Part shown: piece by piece, positions 1 to 9,499 of the stretch
How the letters are laid out: each line of letters starts with the position of its first letter
How positions within the stretch are numbered: position 1 is the stretch's first letter
NCBI RefSeq assembly: GCF_009831655.1
Contig: NZ_WRPA01000015.1
Span: 47,237-111,236, forward strand
Direction: 5' to 3'
DNA from: Shewanella insulae
GTDB lineage: Bacteria; Pseudomonadota; Gammaproteobacteria; Enterobacterales; Shewanellaceae
Length of the DNA: 64,000 bases
The notes under the pieces: generated by a model
Seen by the model: the letters and a program-made list of their open reading frames with translations, nothing else
What the model was told of the DNA's origin: nothing
Databases searched by the model: none
Position numbers and translations under genes: made by a program

Positions 1-884
1 TCGTTGAGATAGGCCTCTAAGATCTCATCCTTCTCGTAGCGAAAATCTATGATGATCGCCATCAGGGCTTCCCTAAGCTTACGTATGATGGAGCGCTCGC
101 TGGAGAGGAAGAAGTTTTTCGCCAGCTGCTGGGTCAGGGTCGAGCCGCCTTGCACCGTGCGCCCGGCGCTGATGTTGACCATGGCCGCGCGTATGATGGC
201 AAACGGATTGACGCCGTGATGTTCAAAGAAGCTCCTGTCTTCCACCAGGATCAGCGCGTCGACAATCGCCTCGGGCATCTTGTCGGTGGCCACAAACAAC
301 CTGTCTTCGCCATCGCCGGTGATCATGCGATCCAGCAACACGGGCTCCAGATGGAACACCGCCAGCTCACGACGATCGCTATTGCGCGCCACCGAGGCGA
401 CCCCTTGGCTGTCGAAGGTGATCATCACCCGCTGGGCTTCCTGGGAGCCCTGAGGATGCAGGAAGGGGCGACGCCAGAGATCCACCTTGGTCTTGGAAGC
501 AGAAAATTCTCCCACCTGGCGTGGGTTGGCCACCTTACGATAACCCAGCAGCTTAAGCTCGGCGATCAACTGAGCATGGCTCACGGCGGCGCCGGGATAG
601 AGTGCCATGGAGCGGCTGAATACCTGGGCCGGCAGATGCCACTTCTGCCCCTCAAACTTGCGGGCAATGATCTGATCCAGATAGATGCTGTAGATGGTCA
701 TGGCGGCAAACAGGACAAGGGCGAGCTTCCAGCTCAAAGACCAGATCCTACGGCCCCAGCCCGGCCTAGCGGTCACGGCACGCTTGCTCTTGGTCGACTT
801 GCGCTTTCGCGATTGACTATTAGCCGCCTTGCCATTAGCTGACTTGCGCGGTTTAGATTGTTTTGGCGTCTCTTTCTTCGTCAT
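1..884 (-). CDS. mrcB: Penicillin-binding protein 1B, N-terminal part (runs off left edge)
   Basis: Bifunctional glycosyltransferase/transpeptidase that polymerises and crosslinks peptidoglycan in the periplasm. About 294 N-terminal codons are visible. The protein starts [10 protein letters not shown], has a very Lys/Arg/Ser-rich cytoplasmic tail (residues 3-46), one membrane helix (about 48-68), a region matching the UB2H position, and then the glycosyltransferase motifs [10 protein letters not shown] and [12 protein letters not shown] close to the edge. The transpeptidase half lies outside the window. The ATG at 884 is 27 bp downstream of the hrpB stop on the same strand, so the two are probably cotranscribed. 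The hrpB-mrcB adjacency is the same as in E. coli. Confidence 0.95.
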   Translation of the reverse strand, partial: MTKKETPKQSKPRKSANGKAANSQSRKRKSTKSKRAVTARPGWGRRIWSLSWKLALVLFAAMTIYSIYLDQIIARKFEGQKWHLPAQVFSRSMALYPGAAVSHAQLIAELKLLGYRKVANPRQVGEFSASKTKVDLWRRPFLHPQGSQEAQRVMITFDSQGVASVARNSDRRELAVFHLEPVLLDRMITGDGEDRLFVATDKMPEAIVDALILVEDRSFFEHHGVNPFAIIRAAMVNISAGRTVQGGSTLTQQLAKNFFLSSERSIIRKLREALMAIIIDFRYEKDEILEAYLN

Positions 885-911
885 CGTATTTCCAGTAAAA
901 CAGCGAAAGGG

Positions 912-3434
912 CTAGAGGCCTTTCGCCGACATCTTTTTCTTGGTCAATTTGGTCGGCAGGGTGTTGGCTGGATCGTCCGGCCACAGATGTTTGGGATAGC
1001 GTCCCTTCATCTCTTTCTTCACCTCGACATAGGGGCCGGCCCAGAAGTTGGCCAGATCGGCGGTCAGTGCCAGCGGCCGCATGGCCGGTGACAAGAGTTC
1101 CATGGTCACCACCAGCTGCCCCTGAGCCAATCTGGGGCTCTCGGCCATGCCCAGCGCCTCCTGCAGGCGCACGCTCAGCAACGCACGTCCGCAGCCTTCA
1201 TAACGTATCGCCGCCCGAGTGCCCGTCTTCATGGGCCAATGGCTCGGCAGTGCCTCATTTAAAAATTGCTGCAACCCCCACTCCATCCGGTTGAGGAGCA
1301 AGGTATAAAAATCCAGTCCCTTGAGCTGGCTCAGACGGCGCACCCCGTCTAGATAGGGGCCGAGCCAGACTGGCAGCGTCGCGAGCAAGGCCTGGTCACT
1401 CAGATCCGGCCAATCTCCCGCGAGAGCGAGTTTGCTCGCCAGGGCGACGCGCAGGCGAAGCTGTTCCACCTTATCATCAAATCCCAGTAGGGAGAGCCCC
1501 TTGTTACGGATCAGCCGATAGATGGCCTGCCTGATCGTTTCTTCATCCAGGGTATCTAGGGGCCGCTCATTCAATATGATAGCGCCGATGCGCTGCTGAG
1601 TTAACCCGTAAAAACGTGCCTTCTCCTCATCCCAGCCGGTCTCAACCCTCGACTTAACTAGGCTCGTCAGGGGACCCTCGAACAGCGCCGCGTCCAGCTT
1701 GGTCGCCAGTCGAATACGACCGCTGCTCTGGCCTGCACTCTCCTGAAAGTCGGCGACCACCAACCAGGGTTCACCCTGCAAGGCATCGTCATCGTTGAGT
1801 GCGACGCCTGCGCCGCAGGCCAGCTGATATCCCTTGGCGCCACGGGCCTTGGCGATGCGATCGGGAAAGGCCAGCGCCAGCAAAGTCGCGATATCCTGGT
1901 CACGACTCTCGCTGATGGCCTTGGCTATCAAATTACCGCGACCAGCGTCCATCCTGGTTAGATATTGCAGCGCCAGCTTGGCGACTTCGCCGCTCCTGGC
2001 ATCATTCAAATAACGGCTGATATCGGCGCCGCGTCTTGCCAGGGCGCGTGATTCCAGTAGCGCCGCCAAAACGGCAGCAAGGGGCAGGTAATAGGCCTCA
2101 CCGAGGCTGTCCATCTCCTTGGCCGCCAGCAGCATGTGAGCCAAACGCGGATGACAACCAAGCCCGTAGGCGGCTCGGCCATGGGCCGTGATGCGCCTGC
2201 CACCATCCACCAGCGCCAAGGCTTGCAGCAGCTCCCAGGCTACTGTCTCATTGGCCTCGGAGGGAGGCGAGATCAGCGGCAGTGCATCGAGGGCATTTAC
2301 GCCCCAAAAGGCGGCATCCAACACCGCATTGGTCAGATCCCCATGGAGGATCTCCGGCTCATCGGCCTTCAGCAGTCGCTCATGCTCCTGTTGCGGCCAG
2401 AGACGAATACAGTGGCCCTCGCTCAGACGACCGGCGCGGCCGCTACGCTGGGCCGCCGACGACTGGCTGATCCGTTTGAGCGACAAGCGGCTCACCGACG
2501 TCCTGGGGTTGAAGCTGGCCTGACGCTTATAGCCGGCATCCACCACCAGGCGGATATCTTGGATGGTCAGGCTCGACTCGGCCACGTTGGTGGAAAGCAC
2601 CAGCTTACGCATCCCAGGCGGTGGTGGCGCAATGGCGCTGTCTTGCTGTGCTGGCGGCAGGGCGCCATACAGGGGCGTGATTAAAAACTGCTTGGGGTCG
2701 AGGCGCTCGGTCAACAGCGTCTGCAACCTTGTTATCTCTCGCTGGCCGGGCAGGAAGGCCAGCAAAGAGCCCTCTCTATGCTCGGCCACCGCCTCGACGA
2801 TCACCCTGGCCATATGCTGCAGCCAGTCCTGATGGGCGGTGCTGGGGCGATAACTCAGGCTGACGGGAAAACTGCGCCCCTCACTCACTAGGCTGCCCGC
2901 CTCTGGCATCAGCGCTGTTAACGGCAGACCATCCAGGGTCGCCGACATGGCCAGAATCTTAAGATCTTCGCGAAACGAGGCCTGAACCTCCAGCGCCAGT
3001 GCCAGGCCTAGATCTGTTGTGAGATGACGCTCATGGATCTCATCGAAGATGATCAAGCCGTAGCCAGATAGTTCAGGGTCTTGCTGGATCATCCGAGTTA
3101 ATACGCCTTCGGTCACCACCTCGAGACGCGTCTTGTCACTGACACGGGACTCGCCGCGCACCCGAAAGCCCACCGACTGCCCCACGCCCTCGCCGCGCCT
3201 GGCGGCAATAAAGTGTGCCACGCTGCGCGCCGCGATGCGTCTGGGCTCGAGCATCAAGATCTTACCCTGAATCTCAGGCCAGTCGAGCATGGCTAAGGGC
3301 AGCGCGGTCGACTTACCCGCGCCGGTTGGCGCCTGCAAGATCAGTTGGGCGTTATCCGCCAGCGTCTGCTTGATCTCGGGGAGTAGTGTCTGGATCGGGA
3401 CTTGGTTAAATTCTTGAGTAGCTACTTGGTTCAA
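912..3434 (-). CDS. hrpB: ATP-dependent helicase HrpB
   Basis: DEAH-box superfamily 2 helicase of the HrpB family, 840 residues, close to the usual length. Walker A is APTGAGKST (residues 35-43), Walker B/motif II is DEIH (131-134) and motif III is SAT (164-166). The RecA2 motif SQSSAAQRSGRAGR follows further on. The C-terminal HrpB-specific domain is complete. The cellular role of HrpB in gammaproteobacteria is poorly defined; RNA unwinding is inferred from the family. It is probably the first gene of a two-gene unit with mrcB. Confidence 0.96.
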   Translation of the reverse strand: MNQVATQEFNQVPIQTLLPEIKQTLADNAQLILQAPTGAGKSTALPLAMLDWPEIQGKILMLEPRRIAARSVAHFIAARRGEGVGQSVGFRVRGESRVSDKTRLEVVTEGVLTRMIQQDPELSGYGLIIFDEIHERHLTTDLGLALALEVQASFREDLKILAMSATLDGLPLTALMPEAGSLVSEGRSFPVSLSYRPSTAHQDWLQHMARVIVEAVAEHREGSLLAFLPGQREITRLQTLLTERLDPKQFLITPLYGALPPAQQDSAIAPPPPGMRKLVLSTNVAESSLTIQDIRLVVDAGYKRQASFNPRTSVSRLSLKRISQSSAAQRSGRAGRLSEGHCIRLWPQQEHERLLKADEPEILHGDLTNAVLDAAFWGVNALDALPLISPPSEANETVAWELLQALALVDGGRRITAHGRAAYGLGCHPRLAHMLLAAKEMDSLGEAYYLPLAAVLAALLESRALARRGADISRYLNDARSGEVAKLALQYLTRMDAGRGNLIAKAISESRDQDIATLLALAFPDRIAKARGAKGYQLACGAGVALNDDDALQGEPWLVVADFQESAGQSSGRIRLATKLDAALFEGPLTSLVKSRVETGWDEEKARFYGLTQQRIGAIILNERPLDTLDEETIRQAIYRLIRNKGLSLLGFDDKVEQLRLRVALASKLALAGDWPDLSDQALLATLPVWLGPYLDGVRRLSQLKGLDFYTLLLNRMEWGLQQFLNEALPSHWPMKTGTRAAIRYEGCGRALLSVRLQEALGMAESPRLAQGQLVVTMELLSPAMRPLALTADLANFWAGPYVEVKKEMKGRYPKHLWPDDPANTLPTKLTKKKMSAKGL

Positions 3435-3536
3435 AGGCGGCGTTCAATCGGCAAAAACTGGCGACAGTTTACTAGAGATGGCGGCAAAGCTAAACAGAGG
3501 AGTCCCTGTCTGGGACTCCTCTTAGGTTAACATCTC

Positions 3537-5732
3537 TTAACCTTGCAGCACCCGATACCAGTGCAGGCCCTCGCCCGAGGTCAGGTCGCTGAGCGGCTCG
3601 GGGCGTGCTATACCGTAGCCCTGACCGTACTCTACCCCCAACTTCAGTAGGTGTCTTGCCACCTCGACCGACTCGACAAACTCGGCGACTATCTCAAACT
3701 CCATGTCGCGACCCAGCTGACAGATGGCGGAGACAATCGCCTGATCGGCGCGATCGCCGCACAGGTGCTGAATAAACTGGCCATCGATCTTCACATAATC
3801 CACGTCTAACAGCTTAAGGTAGGCGAAGCTTGAGAAGCCTGAACCGAAGTCATCCAGCGCCAGCTTACAGCCCAGGGGCTTGACCGTGTTGATAAGCCCT
3901 GTGGCATGGTCCAGCTGGCTCACCGCGGCCGTCTCGGTGATCTCGAAGCAGAGCTTACCCACCAACTCCGGCTCGCCCAGAAGACGCATCTCCAGCCAGT
4001 TGATAAACTCGCTATCCGAGATCGAAAGGGCCGACAGGTTCACCGACACCATAGAGAGCGACTGCCAGAGTTCCAGGTGATCGCTACCCCAGCGCAATAG
4101 CCTGTCGATCACCCAACGATCCAGCTTAGACGCCAGATTGAAACGCTCGGCGGCGGGCAGGAAGATCCCCGGTGGGATCAATGCCCCCTCGGGAGATCGC
4201 ATGCGCAATAGGATCTCGAGATGCAAGCCATCATCGTTGACGCTCAAGGGTTCTATGGGTTGATAGAAGAGTTCAAATCTGTCATTGGCCAGGGCGCCGA
4301 CGATATCTACCGAAGCGCTCATCTCGGTATTGAGCTTCTCCACCACTGGGTCCTGAGCACTGTAGAAATACCAGGCGTTGCCCCCTTTCTCCTTAGCCAG
4401 GCAGCAGGCGGCGCTGGCGCGGCGCAAGAGATCTGAGACAGAGTCTGCCTCGTTGTCGCAGCGAGCCAGCCCCATGCTGACACTCACGCTGTGGCTGCGC
4501 CCCTCCCAGCTAAACTCATGACTAGCCATGGCCTGACAGATACGCTCGGCAACCTGCTCTGCTATCTGCACATCGATATTGGGCATCAGGATGCCAAACT
4601 CGTCACCGCTGAGGCGAGCGACCACATCCTCCTTGCGCACCAGTTGGCTCAGACGAGCGGCAAGCTGACACAAGAGCTGATCGCCGGCTCTGTGACCGCT
4701 GACGTTATTAACCACCTGGAACCTGTCCAGATTGATAAAGCCGACGAAGGTAGAGCGTTCACACTCACAGGGATTGGTCAGATCATACAGGGCCTCGAAG
4801 TAGGTTCGATTGGGCAACCCTGTCAAGGCGTCGAAATTGAGCGAGACGCTACGCTCTTCGTTCTCCACTGCTGGCTCGCCCACAGGCTCCACCAGCATGA
4901 GAATGGGGCCATCCTCACCGGACAGACAGAGGAAGGTCACCCGAGCCTGCGCATCATCTGGGGCGTATTTCAGCACCACCTCACAGCTGGACTGCTCTAG
5001 CACCTGGTCTCTCACCAACGCCATGGTATCTAGCAGGCATTTCTGCTCCCGTTTAGGTACCAGGTTCTCTACCTTTTGCAATGTCTGCACATGCAGCTGC
5101 TCTGCGGCGGTCTGGTTGTAGCGGATCACCCTGTCATCTATGCCAATATGCACGCAGGGGATCGGCAGACGATAGAGATGCTCGATACAGACCAGCTCAT
5201 TACTCTTGGCGTTTAATCGCTGACGCGCCGCCTCCTGTGCCAGCCCCAGCAGGCTACCGGCAAGCAGCAGGTTCTGACGGATCACCTCGGGCCATATGCC
5301 GTCGCTGTCATAACGGTAGGCACCGAAGATATAGTGTTTATCTCCGCCTACCGGCAACAGCAAGACGCTACGGATCTTGGCCTGATTGAGGCGCAGACGG
5401 CTGTCTTCATCGTCGATGACGGCGGTCACATCTTCTACAATGGCAGGCTCGCGCAGGGAGGTATAGGACTGCATATGACGGTTGTTGGCAACGCGACTCA
5501 GCAGCATCTCGGCGTCGCGCTTGCTGAAGATAGCGGCATCGGACTGGTACATGGCTTCGATCTGCACAGGTAGGCGTCCCTTGCCGACACGTAACAGAAA
5601 CAGGCCATCACACTGATTACTGGCGGCAAGTTGCTGCAAGACCAGCTGCAACTCCTCTTCCAGATCGTGTTCGCACAGATAGGCAAGCGTCTGCTCGAGC
5701 GATGGGGATCCCTGTTGTGTATCGGATGACAT
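3537..5732 (-). CDS. GGDEF-EAL cyclic-di-GMP signalling protein with N-terminal sensory region
   Basis: A 731-residue soluble protein with no membrane segment. The first 180 residues resemble a GAF-type sensor, followed by a PAS-like stretch (about 190-280, RLPIPCVHIGIDDRVIRYNQ). The GGDEF domain (about 295-460) carries ARLSGDEFGIL: SGDEF instead of GGDEF, a substitution tolerated in active cyclases. The EAL domain (about 475-720) has EILLRMR at the EAL position and DDFGSGFSSFAYLK, and it ends with KIDGQFI and EFVES. The metal-binding residues look kept, so phosphodiesterase activity is plausible; which activity dominates cannot be read from sequence. It interrupts the hrpB-thpR order seen in E. 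coli and is divergent from thpR. Confidence 0.9.
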   Translation of the reverse strand: MSSDTQQGSPSLEQTLAYLCEHDLEEELQLVLQQLAASNQCDGLFLLRVGKGRLPVQIEAMYQSDAAIFSKRDAEMLLSRVANNRHMQSYTSLREPAIVEDVTAVIDDEDSRLRLNQAKIRSVLLLPVGGDKHYIFGAYRYDSDGIWPEVIRQNLLLAGSLLGLAQEAARQRLNAKSNELVCIEHLYRLPIPCVHIGIDDRVIRYNQTAAEQLHVQTLQKVENLVPKREQKCLLDTMALVRDQVLEQSSCEVVLKYAPDDAQARVTFLCLSGEDGPILMLVEPVGEPAVENEERSVSLNFDALTGLPNRTYFEALYDLTNPCECERSTFVGFINLDRFQVVNNVSGHRAGDQLLCQLAARLSQLVRKEDVVARLSGDEFGILMPNIDVQIAEQVAERICQAMASHEFSWEGRSHSVSVSMGLARCDNEADSVSDLLRRASAACCLAKEKGGNAWYFYSAQDPVVEKLNTEMSASVDIVGALANDRFELFYQPIEPLSVNDDGLHLEILLRMRSPEGALIPPGIFLPAAERFNLASKLDRWVIDRLLRWGSDHLELWQSLSMVSVNLSALSISDSEFINWLEMRLLGEPELVGKLCFEITETAAVSQLDHATGLINTVKPLGCKLALDDFGSGFSSFAYLKLLDVDYVKIDGQFIQHLCGDRADQAIVSAICQLGRDMEFEIVAEFVESVEVARHLLKLGVEYGQGYGIARPEPLSDLTSGEGLHWYRVLQG

Positions 5733-5965
5733 ATACTATCTAGTCCTTAGATTGGCTAACCTGATACAAACACTGATTATAGTCAGAAATCATAGGATTA
5801 TCCTATGAAGTAAGTTGTATAAGCTAGCTATGAGTGACTATAGGTTATATTTCACTTTTACAACGGCATTAGCGAAATAAGTCGCTTTAAATCAAGCCAG
5901 TAGAGCGATCAACTCGTTACGTTTTTGTAACATACTTTAACCTTTATCGGCAACCGGGGATAATA
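5733..5965. promoter_or_regulatory. Divergent promoter region with 17-bp palindrome at 5791-5807
   Basis: AT-rich 233-bp spacer between the GGDEF-EAL gene and thpR, which are transcribed away from each other. It contains the perfect palindrome CATAGGATTATCCTATG (two 8-bp arms around one T), 59 bp upstream of the GGDEF-EAL start. This is a good size for a dimeric repressor or activator site. No regulator is identified. Confidence 0.5.
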
Positions 5966-6493
5966 ATGAAACGACTCTTTCTCGCCATCGCGCCCGATGA
6001 GGCTCAGCTGAAACAGCTGACCCAGTTACAGGCGAGTCTAAATGGCGAAGGACGCCTGGTACCCAGAGGCAACCTGCACATGACCCTGGCCTTTCTCGGC
6101 CAATGCAGCGATACCCAGCAAGAGGCACTGAGTAATGCTCTCGCCAGACTCGCCCATCAGGGTCGACTGCCGGCATTTGAGGTAACGCTCGACACCTTAG
6201 TCCACTGGAGCAGGCCTAAGATCCTCTGTCTCAAGGGCGTGGCACGGGATCCGCAGCTGCTCAGCCTGTTCGACCTATGCCAGCAGCTGGCGCAACAACA
6301 GGGACTCCACACCAGTGAGCACAACTTCACGCCTCACATCACCCTGATGCGTAAGGCCAAAACCTTACCCGAACTCAAGGCGCCCTCCCTCACCCTCAGC
6401 GGCCATGCCCTGCATCTGTATCATTCCCAGAGTAGCGAGCAGGGCGTGCAATATAAGGTATTGTCCTCCTGGCCGCTTTGCGAAACCAAATAA
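5966..6493 (+). CDS. thpR: RNA 2',3'-cyclic phosphodiesterase (2'-5' RNA ligase family)
   Basis: Member of the 2H phosphoesterase superfamily (LigT/ThpR), 175 residues. Both defining HxTx motifs are present: HMTL at residues 38-41 and HITL at about 124-127, spaced as in the family. It hydrolyses 2',3'-cyclic phosphate ends of RNA in vitro and can ligate tRNA half-molecules by 2'-5' bonds; the physiological substrate is unclear. Its position next to hrpB and sfsA matches E. coli synteny. It is convergent with pepB, with a bidirectional terminator between them. Confidence 0.93.
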   Translation: MKRLFLAIAPDEAQLKQLTQLQASLNGEGRLVPRGNLHMTLAFLGQCSDTQQEALSNALARLAHQGRLPAFEVTLDTLVHWSRPKILCLKGVARDPQLLSLFDLCQQLAQQQGLHTSEHNFTPHITLMRKAKTLPELKAPSLTLSGHALHLYHSQSSEQGVQYKVLSSWPLCETK

Positions 6494-6560
6494 GGCAAAG
6501 CTCATCTGGCCATAACCGACATAGCCATAATCGACATAGTCGTTACCCACATAGCCATAA

Positions 6561-6586
6561 AAAAACGCGCCAAATGGCGCGTTTTT
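6561..6586. terminator. Bidirectional intrinsic terminator between thpR and pepB
   Basis: AAAAACGCGCC-AAAT-GGCGCGTTTTT: GC-rich stem flanked by A and T runs, so it can end transcription from both convergent genes. Just upstream (about 6510-6560) are short imperfect repeats of the form CATAGCCATAA. Confidence 0.9.
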
Positions 6587-6612
6587 AGTGACGACTCTAT
6601 TTCTGTAACAGC

Positions 6613-7890
6613 TTAGTCCTGCAGCAACTCGGCGATGGTCAGTACGCCATGGGTGGTTGCACCCGCAGCCCACAGGCCATTAGCCGTGTCGGCGAATGCC
6701 GAGGCCAGATCCATATGCAACCACTGAGTGTCATCGGACACGAAGCGCCACAGGAAGCCGGCGGCATTTGAGGCGCCACCCGCACCGCCGCCCTTCACCG
6801 GACGACTATTGGCGGTATCGGCATAGGCCGATGGGCACATCTCCTTATGCCAAGGCTCTAGTGGCAGCGGCCACACCTGCTCGGCGACGGCAGATGCCTT
6901 CTCCTGGGTGCGGTTAATCAGCTCGCGGCTCGGCGAGAAGATGGCGTTGTAAGAGGTGCCCACCGCCATCACGGCGGCGCCGGTAAGAGTCGCGGCATCG
7001 ATCACCAGCGGCGCACCGGTTTCACAGGCGGCCTGCAGGCCGTCGGCCAGCACCAAACGTCCCTCGGCATCAGTGTTAACCACCTCGACCGAGACGCCGT
7101 TCTTATAGGTGAGGATATCCCCCAGCTTATAGGCGCGGCCGCTGATCAGGTTCTCGGCGCAGCAGAGGAATAGCTTGATGCGCTTGTTCAGGCCAGACTT
7201 GATCGCCAGCCCCAGCGCCGCGGTCACGGTCGCCGCACCGCCCATGTCGCACTTCATGCCCAACATGCCTTCCGAGCCCTTGATGCTGTAACCACCCGAA
7301 TCGAAAGTGATCCCCTTACCCACCAGAGCCGCCGACACTGGCGCATCTTCGCCTAGCGGATTGTAGTCAAGCTCCAGCAGTGCAGGCGGACGCTCGCTGC
7401 CGCGGCCGACAGAATGAATGCCGATCCACTTCTCCTCCAGCAGGGCCTCTCCTTCTATGATGCGGTAGCTCACCTTGTCGCCGCCCACCTTAGTCAACCA
7501 CTGTGCCGCCTGGTTGGCCAGAGTCACAGGCGCCAGATTTTCTGGGGTCTCGTTGATCAACTGCCTGGCGAATGCGGCGCTGTCGCGTCTGTCGTCCAGC
7601 ACCTTCTTGACGGCGTCGTCGCCGGTCCAGGCGATCTTGCCGATCTGCTTGGCGGTGGCGAAGCCTTGGGCGAAGGCCCACTGAGTGTGAAGATCCCAGA
7701 GTGCGCCCTCGAGCGCCACCTCGTTGATCCCCTGACCACGCAGCTTACGCGCCGCCTGCTGAACCTGGCGCAGCTGATCGCCGCCCTGCAGGTGGATGTT
7801 AGCCTGCCCCGCCGTAAAGGTCACATCTGCGCTGCCCCAATGGGCCGCTGGGGCGTCCTCGGTCAGATAAATCTTCATCACGTCGCTCAT
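6613..7890 (-). CDS. pepB: Peptidase B (M17 leucyl aminopeptidase family)
   Basis: Cytosolic dinuclear-metal aminopeptidase removing N-terminal residues from peptides, 425 residues, matching PepB length. The M17 signature NTDAEGRLVLADGL is present. The metal/catalytic segments GKGITFDSGGYSIKGSEGM and KCDMGGAA are also intact. In many gammaproteobacteria pepB sits in the isc region; here it lies between thpR and sfsA, so it has moved relative to E. coli. The start ATG at 7890 is followed by MSDVMKIYL; an internal ATG four codons later is a weaker alternative. Confidence 0.94.
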   Translation of the reverse strand: MSDVMKIYLTEDAPAAHWGSADVTFTAGQANIHLQGGDQLRQVQQAARKLRGQGINEVALEGALWDLHTQWAFAQGFATAKQIGKIAWTGDDAVKKVLDDRRDSAAFARQLINETPENLAPVTLANQAAQWLTKVGGDKVSYRIIEGEALLEEKWIGIHSVGRGSERPPALLELDYNPLGEDAPVSAALVGKGITFDSGGYSIKGSEGMLGMKCDMGGAATVTAALGLAIKSGLNKRIKLFLCCAENLISGRAYKLGDILTYKNGVSVEVVNTDAEGRLVLADGLQAACETGAPLVIDAATLTGAAVMAVGTSYNAIFSPSRELINRTQEKASAVAEQVWPLPLEPWHKEMCPSAYADTANSRPVKGGGAGGASNAAGFLWRFVSDDTQWLHMDLASAFADTANGLWAAGATTHGVLTIAELLQD

Positions 7891-8141
7891 AATTGTTCCT
7901 TGTTAGTACAGAGGTTCGCGAAGTCATTGTCGGCTCCGCCTAATAATGGAGCCAAGTATAACGCCAATCGCCCTCCATTATCTAACCCCCAAGCTTATCC
8001 ACCTCTGGCACAGGTGACAGCCCGTCGCGACAGCGCCGCGTTAAATAAGGTAGAATCCCAGCCCTCAGCCAGGGAGATTGCCCAGGGCGAAGACTCAGAT
8101 ACATTTGCCTCAAGCATCAGTAGAACAACAAGGTCGATAAG

Positions 8142-8846
8142 ATGATTTTTACCCCAGCATTCGAACAAGGAAAGTTACTCAGACGCTACAAGCGCTTCCT
8201 CGCCGACGTGCAACTGGACGACGGCACGGAGATCACCATTCACTGCCCCAACACGGGCTCCATGCGCAACTGCCTGTTTCCCGGCGAGCGGGTTTGGTTC
8301 TCCACCTCAGATAACCCCAAGCGCAAGTATGCCCATACCTGGGAGCAGGCGGCCTCCGATGAGGGCCACATCATAGGGATCAACACGGGCAGGGCCAACG
8401 CCCTGGCGGCCGAGGCGATAGAGGCGGGGGTTATCGCTGAACTGACCGGCTACGACCGCCTGCGCCGCGAGGTCAAATATGGCAGCGAAAATAGCCGCAT
8501 CGATCTCTTGCTGGAGGCAGACGATAAACCCGCCTGCTATATAGAAGTCAAAAGTTGTACTTTATTAGAACAAGGCCAGGGATACTTTCCCGATGCGGTG
8601 ACCACACGCGGGCAGAAGCACCTGCGTGAGCTGATGGAGATGGTCAAACAGGGCCACAGGGCCGTGCTTTTATTTGTGGTACAACACACGGGCATCACCT
8701 CGGTGGCCGCTGCCCGCCACATAGATCCGCAATACGCCGATCTACTTGCCCAGGCGCACCAGCAAGGGGTAGAAATTCTCGCCTACAGCAGCGAACTCTC
8801 GCCTAGCGCCGCCCGGCTGATTAAATCCTGCCCTGTCAAGTTGTAA
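8142..8846 (+). CDS. sfsA: DNA-binding/sugar fermentation stimulation protein SfsA
   Basis: 234-residue SfsA-family protein. The family motif [12 protein letters not shown] near residue 18 and [11 protein letters not shown] are intact. The restriction-endonuclease-like core residues are suggested by [10 protein letters not shown] and [11 protein letters not shown]. coli SfsA was linked to maltose gene expression and binds DNA non-specifically; its real role is unsettled. It precedes dksA as in E. coli, with a separate promoter region between them. Confidence 0.93.
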   Translation: MIFTPAFEQGKLLRRYKRFLADVQLDDGTEITIHCPNTGSMRNCLFPGERVWFSTSDNPKRKYAHTWEQAASDEGHIIGINTGRANALAAEAIEAGVIAELTGYDRLRREVKYGSENSRIDLLLEADDKPACYIEVKSCTLLEQGQGYFPDAVTTRGQKHLRELMEMVKQGHRAVLLFVVQHTGITSVAAARHIDPQYADLLAQAHQQGVEILAYSSELSPSAARLIKSCPVKL

Positions 8847-9005
8847 ATAGACGGTAAAAGTTGAATTAATACGTAATAGAGGACATAGTCAAAAGATAAA
8901 CTCATGGCAGCTTAAAAAATTTGCGTGGTATATCAGATTCTGATATAGATATCGGCCTTTAATAAAAGACGCCCTACAACGCAAATGATTAACAGGAGAT
9001 GCGTT

Positions 9006-9449
9006 ATGCCTGAAGGCACTAAAAAACTTGGCGTGCTCGCTATCGCAGGTGTAGATCCTTACCAGGAAAAACCGGGTGAGGAATATATGAATACCGCTCA
9101 ACTGGGTCACTTCAGAAAGATTCTCGATGCTTGGCGTAGTCAGCTCCGTGAAGAAGTGGATCGCACCCTGAATCATATGCAAGATGAAGCGGCTAACTTC
9201 CCAGACCCTGTCGACCGTGCGGCTCAGGAAGAGGAGTTCAGTCTTGAACTACGCGCCCGTGACAGAGAGCGTAAGCTAATCAAGAAGATTGAAAAGACAT
9301 TGCAGAAGATCGAAGACGACGATTTCGGTTTCTGTGATTCATGCGGTATCGAAATCGGTATCCGCCGTCTCGAAGCCCGTCCAACGGCCGACCTGTGTAT
9401 CGACTGCAAGACGCTCGCCGAGATCAAAGAGAAACAGATGGCCGGTTAA
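9006..9449 (+). CDS. dksA: RNA polymerase-binding transcription factor DksA
   Basis: 147-residue DksA that enters the RNA polymerase secondary channel and, with ppGpp, adjusts rRNA, tRNA and amino-acid promoters. The coiled-coil region is about residues 33-108. The zinc finger is C-x2-C ... C-x2-C (CDSCG and CIDCK, 17 residues between pairs). The ATG at 9006 is chosen over the upstream in-frame ATG at 8985 because AGGAG lies 8 bp before it (8994-8998) and the protein then begins MPEGTKKLG as in relatives. A strong terminator follows immediately. Confidence 0.97.
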   Translation: MPEGTKKLGVLAIAGVDPYQEKPGEEYMNTAQLGHFRKILDAWRSQLREEVDRTLNHMQDEAANFPDPVDRAAQEEEFSLELRARDRERKLIKKIEKTLQKIEDDDFGFCDSCGIEIGIRRLEARPTADLCIDCKTLAEIKEKQMAG

Positions 9450-9459
9450 GCTGGCGAGA

Positions 9460-9484
9460 AGCGGGGCTTAGCCCCGCTTTTTTG
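9460..9484 (+). terminator. Intrinsic terminator after dksA
   Basis: AGCGGGGC-TTA-GCCCCGCTTTTTT: 7-8 bp GC stem, 3-nt loop and a run of T, starting 11 bp after the dksA stop and just before gluQ. Confidence 0.92.
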
Positions 9485-9499
9485 TATCCAGTCGCCCCA

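Noticed and set aside
8889..9182. 97-codon minus-strand frame overlapping the dksA start
   Set aside because: Overlaps the certain dksA gene; no ribosome site or family.
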